The position numbers and the translations under genes are program-made. 64,000 nucleotides of DNA from Gp1-AA133 sp964641665 (GTDB lineage Bacteria; Acidobacteriota; Terriglobia; Terriglobales; Acidobacteriaceae). The notes under the pieces were generated by a model. It saw only the letters and a program-made list of their open reading frames with translations. It was not told the origin of the DNA and ran no database searches. Shown here in pieces: positions 8,909 through 17,785 of this stretch; position 1 is the stretch's first letter, and each line of letters begins with the position of its first letter. Location of the stretch: the NCBI GenBank assembly GCA_964641665.1, contig CAZXKO010000042.1, positions 1 through 64,000 on the forward strand, given 5' to 3'.

Positions 8909-9871
8909 GTGCAAACACGACAACTTGGAAACAGCGATCTCTACATCACCCCCATCGGAATCGGCGCCTGGGCCATCGGAGGCGGCGGTTGGAACGGTAG
9001 CATGGGCCCGCAGAACGACAGCGATTCTATCCCCGCCATTCACGCTGCCCTGGATCACGGCCTCAATTGGCTGGACACTGCCGCGCTTTACGGACTTGGT
9101 CATTCCGAAGAGATGGTGGCGCGCGCACTCAAGGGACGTTCGTCGCGTCCTTATATTTTCACCAAGTGCGAGCGAGTGTGGGACTCTAACGGAACGATCG
9201 GCGCATGCCTCAAGTCAGGGTCGATTCGGCGCGAGTGCGAAGAAAGTCTCCGCCGCCTGCAAGCCGATGTGATCGATCTTTACCAGATCCACTGGCCTGA
9301 ACCGGATGAAAACATTGAGGAAGGCTGGACAGAACTGGCGCGCCTCCAGCGCGAGGGGAAGGTACGCAACATCGGCGTATCGAACTTCAGCGTTTCACAG
9401 ATGAAGCGCGCTATGGCCATCGCGCCGATTACATCCTTGCAACCTCCCTACTCGATCGTCACTCGGGAGATCGAACACGATATTCTTCCATTCACACAGC
9501 AAAACAACATTGGCGTCATCGTCTATTCGCCAATGTCTGCCGGGTTGCTAACTGGGGCGATGACCCGCGAGCGCGTAGCCAATTTCGCAGCTGAGGACTG
9601 GCGCAAGAACCTCCCCAACTTCCAGGAACCGCTGCTGTCCCGCAATCTGAAACTGGTCGACCATTTGCGCGAGATTGGAGATCGACATGGGCGGACGCCC
9701 GGGGAAGTGGCCATCGCCTGGACGCTGGACAATCCAGCGGTCACGGGCGCGATCGTAGGCTTCCGCAGCGCCAAGCAGGTACTCGGGATCATCGGCGCCG
9801 CAGATTTCCGACTGAGCGCGAGCGAAGTCGAAGAGATCGAGAACACCCTGAAGCAACAGTCCGCAGCCTGA
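8909..9871 (+). CDS. aldo/keto reductase
   Basis: 320 residues from a GTG at 8909 with GAGGTGAT spaced 4-5 nt upstream. A (beta/alpha)8 NADPH-dependent oxidoreductase. The catalytic tetrad can be followed in order: Asp and Tyr in WLDTAALYGLGHSEE, Lys in IFTKCERV, His in DLYQIHWPEPDE. The NADP-binding end is present as GAIVGFRSAKQV. Its position between two GH127 genes and behind LacI-type operator candidates suggests reduction or oxidation of a released pentose such as arabinose or xylose. The substrate is inference from context only. Confidence 0.88.
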   Translation: MQTRQLGNSDLYITPIGIGAWAIGGGGWNGSMGPQNDSDSIPAIHAALDHGLNWLDTAALYGLGHSEEMVARALKGRSSRPYIFTKCERVWDSNGTIGACLKSGSIRRECEESLRRLQADVIDLYQIHWPEPDENIEEGWTELARLQREGKVRNIGVSNFSVSQMKRAMAIAPITSLQPPYSIVTREIEHDILPFTQQNNIGVIVYSPMSAGLLTGAMTRERVANFAAEDWRKNLPNFQEPLLSRNLKLVDHLREIGDRHGRTPGEVAIAWTLDNPAVTGAIVGFRSAKQVLGIIGAADFRLSASEVEEIENTLKQQSAA

Positions 9872-9928
9872 CATCGGGACGTTGAAACTGATTTGACACG
9901 CGACAAGAAGCGGCGTAATGCTAATTGG

Positions 9929-9942
9929 AGCAAACGTTTGCT
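9929..9942 (+). promoter_or_regulatory. perfect LacI-family-like palindrome before the second GH127 gene
   Basis: AGCAAACGTTTGCT is a perfect 14-bp palindrome with central CG, 33 bp upstream of the ATG at 9975. The core AAACGTTT is identical to that before the GH39 gene. Confidence 0.65.
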
Positions 9943-9974
9943 AAGAGCCATACGAAACGCGCGCGAGGTCTGCC

Positions 9975-11834
9975 ATGAAATCCCCCGTCAGCCGCCGAAC
10001 CTTCCTGAAGGCCGCCACCGCCACTACTGCGGCGACCTACGTCGCACAAGCTCTGCCCGCGTGGGCCGCTCCCGAGAGAGGAACCATCGCAATCCAGACT
10101 CCGCTGACCACCTTCGCGTATTCCGACGTGGAGTTGTTGGAAGGTCCGATGAAGACGCAGTTTGAGCAGCACCATGCCCGTTTCCTCAATCTCGATGACG
10201 ATCGCCTGCTGAAGGTCTTCCGTCAGGTCGCTGGACTGCCCGCACCAGGCGAAGACATGGGTGGTTGGTACGACCTCACCGGCTTCAGTCTGGAGCGGAC
10301 CGACTTCCACGGTTTCATCGCAGGCCATAGCTTCGGTCAGTACGTTTCAGGACTGGCACGCGCCTACGCTGTGTCCGGGGACGAGGCAACACGATCCAAG
10401 ATCAACCGCCTGGTCAAGGGCTACGCAGAGACCCTCGACCCGAAGGCGAAGTTCTTCGTCGACTACCGGCTCCCCGCATACACATACGACAAACTCTCCT
10501 GCGGGTTGATCGATGCACACGAGTTCGTTCACGACCCGATGGCAATGGATGTCCACGAAAAACTGACGCGCGCCATGTCGGCTTACCTGCCGGAAAAGGC
10601 GCTATCGCGCGCCGAACAACGTTCCCGCCCGCACAAAGACACCTCGTACACGTGGGATGAAACCTACACGCTACCCGAAAATCTTTTCCTGGCCTACCAG
10701 CGCAGCGGCAAGTCGTTTTATCTCGATCTGGCGAAGAAATATCTGGAAGACGACACCTATTTTGGCCCGCTGGCGGCGGGAAACAACGTCCTGCCCTTCG
10801 AGCACGCCTACAGCCACGTCAACGCTTTCAGTTCGGCCATGCAGGCCTACATCACTTTAGGCAGTGAACAGCACTTGCGCGCCGCCACAAACGGCTTCGA
10901 CATGCTGCTGAACACCCAGAGTTTCGCAACCGGAGGCTGGGGACCTGATGAGTCTTTCGGAGAACCCGGAACCGGGCAACTCGGCAACAGCCTGAAACAC
11001 ACTCACGCGAGCTTCGAGACACCCTGCGGCGCTTACGGCCATTTCAAAATTACCCGCTACCTCCTGCGAGTTACCAAGGACTCGAAATATGGCGACAGCA
11101 TGGAGCGCGTGCTCTACAACACCATCCTTGGAGCCTGGCCGGTACAGCCCGATGGAACATCGTTCTACTATTCCGACTACGCCACCACTGGCAAGAAGGT
11201 TTGGTACCGGGACAAGTGGCCGTGTTGCTCAGGCACCTTCCCGCAGCTCGCCGCCGACTACCACATCAGCACCTACCTGCGGTCCGCGGATGGCGTCTAC
11301 GTGAACCTCTTTACTCCCTCCGCGGTGCACTGGACAGCAAATGGCGCCCGTCTGGGTCTGAAGCAATTGACGAAGTACCCGTTCGGAAACACGGTCCAGA
11401 TCCAGGTGGCGGCCTCGCAGCCCACCGAATACAAGCTCTATGTCCGAATCCCGGCGTGGGCCGGGCCCGATCCCGTTCTGTCGGTCAATGGACAGCGCGT
11501 CTCTGACGTCAAACCTGGAAGCTTTGCGAGTGTTCAACGAACCTGGAAGGACGGCGACCGCGTTGAGTTGGAACTGCCCATGCCCCTGCGCCTGGAGACG
11601 GTCGATGCGAATCACCCGGACCTGCTGGCCTTGGTGCGAGGCCCGCTCGTGCTCTTCGCCGTTTCCGATTCGCAGCCCTCGTTCGATAAAGCCGAATTGC
11701 TACGGGCAAAGGCGGCCAACAACGATCAAGGAGACTCAACCGCCGTTGCAGCGGATGGCAGCTCAGTGACGATGCGTCCGTTCAGCACCATCAATCAGGA
11801 GAGCTACAGCACGTACGTTCTCTTGAAATCGTGA
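9975..11834 (+). CDS. Tat-exported GH127-type (DUF1680) glycosidase
   Basis: 619 residues starting with a twin-arginine signal (SPVSRRTFLKAATATTAATY, then AQALPAWA), so folded before export. The barrel carries the GH127-clan thiolate site in a variant form: Glu and Cys in SFETPCGAYGHFK (two residues apart, one in the other copy) and the Cys pair in WPCCSGTFPQLAADY. This protein is clearly diverged from the GH127 enzyme at 6.6-8.7 kb and may have a different linkage preference (GH127 or GH146-like). A perfect LacI-type palindrome precedes it. The next 255 bp downstream hold no gene that I can support. Confidence 0.83.
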   Translation: MKSPVSRRTFLKAATATTAATYVAQALPAWAAPERGTIAIQTPLTTFAYSDVELLEGPMKTQFEQHHARFLNLDDDRLLKVFRQVAGLPAPGEDMGGWYDLTGFSLERTDFHGFIAGHSFGQYVSGLARAYAVSGDEATRSKINRLVKGYAETLDPKAKFFVDYRLPAYTYDKLSCGLIDAHEFVHDPMAMDVHEKLTRAMSAYLPEKALSRAEQRSRPHKDTSYTWDETYTLPENLFLAYQRSGKSFYLDLAKKYLEDDTYFGPLAAGNNVLPFEHAYSHVNAFSSAMQAYITLGSEQHLRAATNGFDMLLNTQSFATGGWGPDESFGEPGTGQLGNSLKHTHASFETPCGAYGHFKITRYLLRVTKDSKYGDSMERVLYNTILGAWPVQPDGTSFYYSDYATTGKKVWYRDKWPCCSGTFPQLAADYHISTYLRSADGVYVNLFTPSAVHWTANGARLGLKQLTKYPFGNTVQIQVAASQPTEYKLYVRIPAWAGPDPVLSVNGQRVSDVKPGSFASVQRTWKDGDRVELELPMPLRLETVDANHPDLLALVRGPLVLFAVSDSQPSFDKAELLRAKAANNDQGDSTAVAADGSSVTMRPFSTINQESYSTYVLLKS

Positions 11835-12089
11835 GAGAGTTGGATTAACTTCGCCGAATTGGTGTCGCCGATCTCGGTATAGCCCAAGTCCTCACAACAC
11901 CCGTCGTAGTCCGAAATCGCGTTTCTTCCCCAGCCTCTCCGTGGGTCCGCGTTTCAGCGATAATCGCGGGGTCTTTCGGATAGTCTTTAAGAACTGCGAG
12001 ACCGAGCGTGCTTCGGTTACGCACTCTGATTGTCCGCCAAGATCGCTCTACATTACAATCCTTGAGGGGCACTCGGAGAAAGAAGAGTC

Positions 12090-12595
12090 ATGAGAAGATG
12101 TGCCGCGCTGTTCGGAGTTTGCCTCTTATGTTCCTTCGCAGCCTTTGCCCAACACCACGGTGAAGTTGGTGGCGGGCATATCCCATCCCACGGACCCTCT
12201 CCGGTGCGAAATCCTCATCCTGCGCCGGAAAATCGTCATTTCAACGACAAGGGCGGGCATCCCGACGCACCTCACGTTCATTCCAACGGCAAATGGATTG
12301 GCCACGACACCGGCCGCGACGATCGCCGCTACCACCTCGATCATCCCTGGGAGCACGGACGCTTTACGGGTGGCTTCGGTCGGGGCCACGTCTGGCACTT
12401 GGCTGGAGGCGGGCCCAGCCGCTTCTGGTTCGGCGGCTTCTACTTCAGCGTCGCCCCGATATCGGCTTCTGCAATGACTGGTTCTGGGACCGCGACGACA
12501 TCGTCATCTACGAAGACCCCGATCATGACGGCTGGTATCTGACTTACAACGTCAGGCTGGGAACCTACGTACACGTGCTCTACATGGGAACATAG
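12090..12595 (+). pseudogene. small secreted protein, frameshifted
   Basis: The ATG at 12090 opens a reading frame with a Sec signal (MRRCAALFGVCLLCSFAAFAQ) and a His/Gly/Pro-rich body. After GGFYFSVAP the original frame turns into low-complexity nonsense. The +2 frame continues with a sensible aromatic tail (GFCNDWFWDRDDIVIYED, then LGTYVHVLYMG) to 12595. One missing base in the CCCC run at 12455-12458 joins the two halves into a protein of about 167 residues. This is a recent frameshift or a sequencing error in the homopolymer. Function unknown; exported to the periplasm or beyond. Confidence 0.65.
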
Positions 12596-12650
12596 GTAGG
12601 TGTTACATAAGAGACGTGCCCGGTGGCCGGACTGGTATCGACACGCAAAA

Positions 12651-13499
12651 TTACTTGATCGGACCGCCAGGCACGTCGAACCCATAGCTTCTTAGCAGCT
12701 CGGCGGTAGCAGACGTCTGGATCAGCGACATGAATTGACGCGCCGCTTGCTTGTTCTTCGAACCTGCCAGGATCACGCAGGCTTGCTCGATGGCTGGATA
12801 GTCAGCGGCCGGGACCTCGACATAGCGTCCTCTGTCCTTCATATTGGGAGACAAGGCCAGCGACATCGGCACAATACCCATGTCGGCCGCGCCCGAGGCC
12901 GCAAACGAGGCGGCCTGAGAAGCGTTCTCACCGAGTACCAGTTTCTCTTTGACTTTGTCGTACACGCGCTCGCCTTTTAAGGCTGCCACCGCAGCCTGCC
13001 CGTAGGGTGCGTGCGCTGGGTTAGCGATCGCGATTTTCTTGACACTCGGATCAAGGAGGCTCTGCACGCCGGAATCCAGGTTGAGTCGGGATTCCTTTGG
13101 GACCCAGATCACGAGTTTGCCTCTTGCGTACTCGTAGTAGGTTCCGGGCTGGATCAAACCTGCCGCTTCAAGTCTCTTCGGGTAGTCAAGGTTCGCGGAA
13201 AAGAACAGGTCGATGGAAGCACCGTTCTCGATCTGTTGGAAGAAGTTGCCCGACGAACCGTAGACAAGCTTTACCTTCGTCCCGGATTCCTTCTGGAATC
13301 GCACGGCTACATCTTGCAGGACAAATTGAAGATCAGCAGCCGCGGCTACCGTGATTTCCTGGGATGGACACAACGGAACCAGAAAGGCAAACGCCAAGAG
13401 CACTATCAGCGCGAATGTTCGTGATCCTGACGGCCTTCGCCAACGGGTCTGAGCCCACCATCGACGATTGCTACAGGTTAGGGAGGGCCGATGGTTCAT
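12651..13499 (-). CDS. modA: molybdate ABC transporter substrate-binding protein
   Basis: 282 residues with an N-terminal hydrophobic export signal (FALIVLLAFAFLVPL). The mature part begins ITVAAAADLQFVLQDVA and continues with LVYGSSGNFFQQIENGASID, the ModA oxyanion-binding pattern. IANPAHAPYGQAAVAAL is a second ligand loop. It would bind molybdate or tungstate in the periplasm. The ATG lies 1 bp after the stop of the upstream regulator gene, so they are co-transcribed. No modB or modC follows; the partner permease must be elsewhere or absent. Confidence 0.9.
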   Translation of the reverse strand: MNHRPSLTCSNRRWWAQTRWRRPSGSRTFALIVLLAFAFLVPLCPSQEITVAAAADLQFVLQDVAVRFQKESGTKVKLVYGSSGNFFQQIENGASIDLFFSANLDYPKRLEAAGLIQPGTYYEYARGKLVIWVPKESRLNLDSGVQSLLDPSVKKIAIANPAHAPYGQAAVAALKGERVYDKVKEKLVLGENASQAASFAASGAADMGIVPMSLALSPNMKDRGRYVEVPAADYPAIEQACVILAGSKNKQAARQFMSLIQTSATAELLRSYGFDVPGGPIK

Positions 13500-13500
13500 C

Positions 13501-13935
13501 TCAGATACGTAGAATCATCACTTCGGTCGCTTTGATGAGGGCCGCCGCCGTCTGCCCCGCCTTCAACTGCATCTCGCGCGCGGAACTTGCCGTGATGATC
13601 GAAGTAATTTGTTGTCCCCCAATCGAGATCTTCACTTCTGCCATCAACCCGCTGATCCGTACGGAGTCAATGCGTCCCACCAACTGGTTGCGTCCACTCA
13701 CGCGGCGGACCACCTGCTTTCGTTCTCTCTCCGTCTTTCCCCGCGTTCTGAACAGTAGCCCGTCCACTTCGCTTAGCGGTATACGGTGGTGTCCGCCTAC
13801 GGTTTGGACGCTTCGAATCTTCTTCCGGTAGATCCACTGCTTGATGGTGGGGAAGCTAATGCCCAGTTGCAGGGCGGCATCCCGCAGCTTTATTAGCGAC
13901 TCGCCCTCGCGCTTCGATTGAACCACCTTGCGCAT
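13501..13935 (-). CDS. MerR/excisionase-type HTH fused to a TOBE (molbindin) domain: putative molybdate-responsive regulator
   Basis: 144 residues. The N terminus is a DNA-binding HTH of the excisionase/MerR type (LRDAALQLGISFPTIKQWIY, then VGGHHRIPLSEV). The C-terminal ~65 residues are a single TOBE/molbindin domain (GRNQLVGRIDSVRISGLMAE, then LKAGQTAAALIKATEVMI), which binds molybdate in ModE and Mop proteins. The first gene of a two-gene operon with modA (TGAGATG junction), so it probably senses oxyanion and controls this operon. The domain combination differs from classical ModE, which has a LysR-like winged HTH and two TOBE domains. Confidence 0.82.
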   Translation of the reverse strand: MRKVVQSKREGESLIKLRDAALQLGISFPTIKQWIYRKKIRSVQTVGGHHRIPLSEVDGLLFRTRGKTERERKQVVRRVSGRNQLVGRIDSVRISGLMAEVKISIGGQQITSIITASSAREMQLKAGQTAAALIKATEVMILRI

Positions 13936-14068
13936 AGAAATCGAATCGTACCCTCAACCCACAGCCCGGTCGAACAAACGCTCCAACTTTGGTCCGCTAC
14001 AATAGCATATGACCACATTGGTTGTGATTCAGGAAGCGCCTATCGTGTACGGTTCACGACGCTTTACC

Positions 14069-15683
14069 TCAGCCCGACGTGCCATACCTCCTCAGCACGT
14101 CCCGCTGAGAGATTACACCTTCCAGCGTACGGAAGTCGGCGCGGCTCACAACTGGAATCAGCGGCCAGCGATCCATGTAGCGCAGAGCTATTTCCAAGGG
14201 TTGATCAGGGTGCAAATAAGGGATTTGGCGGGTGGCCAGAGCAGAACCGAGCGTAAGGTCCCCTTTGCCTTCCCTGACCATGATCTCAAGCTCGTGCCTG
14301 GCGACGCTGCTCCACCCGCTGGGATTTAATCGGACGAGTATCACATCCGTGGGCTTGCCATCTAGCCGCTGCAACACCCGATCCAGAGTTTCTTCGGCAT
14401 CGAGCACCGGATTCCCTACCGACCGCATTGCATCTTCCACCGCAGAATACCCGCCTCCCTCTGCTCTTCCATGGAGGGCAATTCCAGGCCGTCCTGACGG
14501 GTAAGGACGTCGAATATCGCCGTCGGCTGCAATGCCCGTGAAATCACGTAGGCGAAAGTGTTGGCCACAATCACCGGCACGATGATCGAGTAGTTGCCGC
14601 TGACCTCAAGCACCATGAACACTGAGGTCATGGGAGCACGCAAGAACCCAGCGAAGAGCACTCCCATGCCCACCAGGGCGTAGGTACCCGGCGATCCATT
14701 CAGATGAGGGAGCAGGGCGCGCTGCGCTCCCCCGACGGCGGCCCCGAGCATGGCACCGATGAACAGCGTTGGCGCAAACATACCGCCTGGGGTTCCGCTG
14801 ACGAAAGATAGCAGGGTCGCGACGATCTTCAGTCCGGCCAGGATCGCGAGCATCTGCCAGGTGAATTGGCCGTGCATGGCCTCGTCGATGTATTCGTAAC
14901 CCGCCCCCATCACTTGCGGTGCGCCCAGTACCGCGATGAATCCGATCAGCAAGCCCGCCAAAGGGGGCTGAAAATACTGCGTCCACCGGGGTAGCGTCTT
15001 GCAGCGGGGGCGCAGGCTCGCGATACCGCTGGAAAATACCACCGAGGCCAGGCCCCCAACCACTCCGAGAATGGCATAGGCAATGAGTTCGGAAGGATGC
15101 TCCATCTTCACGGCGGGAATCCGAAACAGTGGCTCGGACCCCAGAAACCAGCGCATCACGACCACGCTCGACACCGCCGAAAGGACCACGGAGCCAAGAA
15201 TGCCCGGGGTCCAACGTCCGATGACTTCTTCGATCACGAAGAGCACCGCCGAGATCGGCGCATTGAAGGCGGCCGCCAAACCGGCAGCCGCGCCTACGGG
15301 AGCAATCAGGCGCATCCGATCGCGGGAAAGCCGCATGCGTCGCCCGATTGCCGACGCCAAGCTCGCCCCAAAGGGAAGACATGAATCACCAATACCGCAA
15401 TAACGAGGCCTGCGAGAGTAGGCGCCAACAGCATTCGCGATGGTGAGAACGTGGCTCCTGAGCCCAGGAGATAGTGGCGGCACCAGTCAATCGCGAAGCG
15501 AAAACAGACGACGGCTAGTCCAGAGAAGAAACCGATGAATACCGAAATGAGGAGGAAAAATCGATCTTCGCGAAAAACTGATCGCAGAACGGCTCCGGGA
15601 ATGAGCCCGAAACGATCGGACCCCGCCTTGCCCGTCCCAACCTGCGCCATATCTCCGGACTTCTCAATGGGCAAGATGTCCAC
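14069..15683 (-). pseudogene. CLC-type chloride channel/antiporter with CBS domain, internally deleted and frameshifted
   Basis: Three segments in different frames make up one CLC gene. From the GTG at 15683 the N-terminal helices read to VIHVFP (near 15372). The next frame resumes abruptly at GASLASAIGRRMRL and runs through AAAFNAPISAVLFVIEEVIG and GTPGGMFAPTLFIGAMLG. It drops out again near 14425, and a third frame gives the C-terminal CBS part (ALRYMDRWPLIPVV, then GVISQRDVLRRYG). From family knowledge some 50-60 residues are missing at the first junction, including the GSGIP and GKEGP selectivity-filter motifs. The second break is explained by one missing G (CGGTGG for CGGGTGG). The gene starts 3 bp after the TPR gene stop and was part of that operon. 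A functional channel is very unlikely. Confidence 0.8.
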
Positions 15684-15686
15684 TCT

Positions 15687-16868
15687 CTAAGTGCCCTCGT
15701 GTTCCTTCGCCAGTAGTAGCAGCGCCAGATCCTTCCCTGTCGGCGATCCGCATGCAGAGTTGGTTTGGCGCTCGATTTCAAATACCAGATCCATCGCTAT
15801 TTCAACTAGATCAGGATTTCGTCGTAGGCCTCGCTCACTGATCTGCGGCTTCATCGTCGCCCATCGCTGGGTCAAGGTCGGCTGCGACGGTTCGCGTGCG
15901 GCAGCCGCAGTCGAAGCACCGACAGCCACGCAGGACTTGAGCCGCCGCCCCGCCACTACGAAGGCCTCGGTCACAATCCGGTTGCGTTGCTCGGTTGAGA
16001 TTTGTCGCCGGGAGGGATCCATCTCTAGTACAAGTTCCGTGGTCTTGAGCACCTCGGCGGCCTGTGCATCGCTCGGATTGGTAGACACTGCTACCTGCAG
16101 ATAGCGTTGAGCTAGAGGGTAGCGACCTAGCTCGAAGGCCGCGACCCCAGCCCCGGCGTTCGCCGACGGGTTGTGGCGGTCCGCCCTGAGGCTTAGGCGA
16201 TATTCTGCGAGAGCATGTTCGTGGTCCTGCGCTCGGAGGAAGAGATCGCCGGCTCTCCTGTGTTGCGACGGATCGTCTGGCAGGTTCGCCGCTAGTGCAA
16301 TCAATTCGGATTGTGCTTGTGTATTTGCTCTGATGCCCAGGAGGAATTCGACGAGTTCCAGGCGAGCATCGCGCCGTGCTATCTCCTGGTTGCTCGGCCA
16401 GATGGCATAGATTGCATTGTGGTAGTAGCGAAGAGCCTGTTCCGCTTCACCTCTCTGGGCAGCGATGCGCGCGAGTTCAAGGTTCACGATTCCGTTCTCG
16501 GGTTCCCGCTCCCAGAGGTTGATCAAATAGGCGTACGCTTCGTTGATCCGCTTCAGGCCGAGCAACGCCTCGGCCAGGTTCAGCTGATACGTGTAGTTGT
16601 CACGAGAGTAAAGCTGAGCAGTTCTGAACTCGCTGATTGCCCGCTCAAATTGGTGCCCCTGCAAGTCGGCAAGTCCCCGCCTGAACCATCGGTCTCCAAG
16701 TGCTTGCTGCTGGCCGTGATAGATACGGGACAGGCCTACCACGGCTAAGAAGGACACCACGGCCAGCACCAAGAGCAGCGCCAGCGTCGCTGGTTCTCCC
16801 GTGAGATAAAACCCTGGGTCGGTGCGAGCCCCAATCCCCCCGATTCTGTCTTCGTGCGATGCTTCCAT
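15687..16868 (-). CDS. membrane-anchored TPR-repeat protein
   Basis: 393 residues. One transmembrane helix near residues 26-45 (ATLALLLVLAVVSFLAVVGL) leaves most of the protein on one side of the membrane. About six TPR-like helix pairs follow (WFRRGLADLQGHQFERAISE, RRAGDLFLRAQDHEHALAEY, FELGRYPLAQRYLQVAVSTN). The last ~110 residues are not TPR and contain a Ser/Thr/Ala-rich linker. TPRs mediate protein-protein contacts; the partner is unknown. First gene of an operon with the broken CLC gene, with only 3 bp between them. Confidence 0.75.
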   Translation of the reverse strand: MEASHEDRIGGIGARTDPGFYLTGEPATLALLLVLAVVSFLAVVGLSRIYHGQQQALGDRWFRRGLADLQGHQFERAISEFRTAQLYSRDNYTYQLNLAEALLGLKRINEAYAYLINLWEREPENGIVNLELARIAAQRGEAEQALRYYHNAIYAIWPSNQEIARRDARLELVEFLLGIRANTQAQSELIALAANLPDDPSQHRRAGDLFLRAQDHEHALAEYRLSLRADRHNPSANAGAGVAAFELGRYPLAQRYLQVAVSTNPSDAQAAEVLKTTELVLEMDPSRRQISTEQRNRIVTEAFVVAGRRLKSCVAVGASTAAAAREPSQPTLTQRWATMKPQISERGLRRNPDLVEIAMDLVFEIERQTNSACGSPTGKDLALLLLAKEHEGT

Positions 16869-17026
16869 TCTGATCTTCCGATGATACTGGGAAAGGTGCG
16901 CCAGGACTTTCCGCAGCGATACAGGACGATCCGTAGACGCGGGTCAACTCTCCAGGAACGACTAGCAACCCCTGTTCGATTGAGAAGACACGATGGCAAC
17001 CTGCAGAAAGAAACTGGACAGGAAAA

Positions 17027-17320
17027 TCAACACCGCAGGATCGTGGCGCACTCCGGCAGGACCAACCGGTGTGACTCGGGGGTCAGAACTGAAAGCTCAA
17101 ACAATATCGTCAGCGGCAAAGCCAGGCTGTTCCCACCCACGTTGAGTGCGTTTTGCGCGATCGTAGTTCGCAGTCGACCTGCGGCGCGCGCAGCCTGCAT
17201 GGCGGTCACCGGCCCGTGCGTCGCGGAGTAGGGGCCCTGGACGGCGGGAACGAAAAACATAGCCAAAACGCCGACTCCCACCAGCACCGATACTTCACGT
17301 ACCACCCGCTGGTAAATCAT
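17027..17320 (-). CDS. small membrane protein of unknown function
   Basis: 97 residues. A hydrophobic segment at residues 10-28 (VLVGVGVLAMFFVPAVQGPY), then THGPVTAMQAARAAGRL, then a second hydrophobic stretch (LALPLTILFELSVL). The segment PYSATHGPVTAMQAARAA looks like a conserved motif I associate with small acidobacterial envelope proteins, but I cannot name a family. No function is assigned. The start at 17320 has no strong Shine-Dalgarno. Confidence 0.45.
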   Translation of the reverse strand: MIYQRVVREVSVLVGVGVLAMFFVPAVQGPYSATHGPVTAMQAARAAGRLRTTIAQNALNVGGNSLALPLTILFELSVLTPESHRLVLPECATILRC

Positions 17321-17504
17321 GAACGGTTGCTTCAGTATATCGCTCTCTTAGATGATCGATGCGCCGGTCGTCAGGATCCCAAGACAACACATAGATTCGC
17401 CATCTCTTCGCTAACTGCGGATCCTACTCGCCCATGGCCGCGTGAATTCGGAGCCACCGAATCGCCTTTGTCAACTGTCCACTTTCGAGTCCACTTTCGA
17501 GGGT

Positions 17505-17785
17505 TTGACCTGCCCACGGCAACATGTTATAAATGCCCGTTTTGCGCTATCGCCTGTCACGGGATCGGTTTACCCTCTCCCTCGGCTGGCTGGCGCGAAC
17601 TTAATCCGACGCGGCCAAGCTCAGCACTCCTTTTTTAATGTCTTGCAGTGGAAGCGTGTTCGGAACTCCGGCCATGCGCTTACCCGGCGCCGAGTCAACC
17701 GGCGTCCGGGCCATGGCGCACGCCAGTACGCTGTGCTAGACACGTATCTCATCCCGCAACGCTCTTCATACCGGAGGACTCTCCT
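17505..17785 (+). promoter_or_regulatory. hppA promoter and long 5' leader
   Basis: TTGACC (17505-17510) and TATAAA (17528-17533) are spaced by exactly 17 bp, a good housekeeping promoter. Predicted transcription start is about 17540, leaving an untranslated leader of roughly 245 nt before the ATG at 17786, which has CCGGAGGAC as ribosome-binding site. I see no riboswitch family that I can name in the leader. The 180 bp upstream (17321-17500) hold no gene, only a short tandem duplication (GTCCACTTTCGA twice, 17477-17500). Confidence 0.6.
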
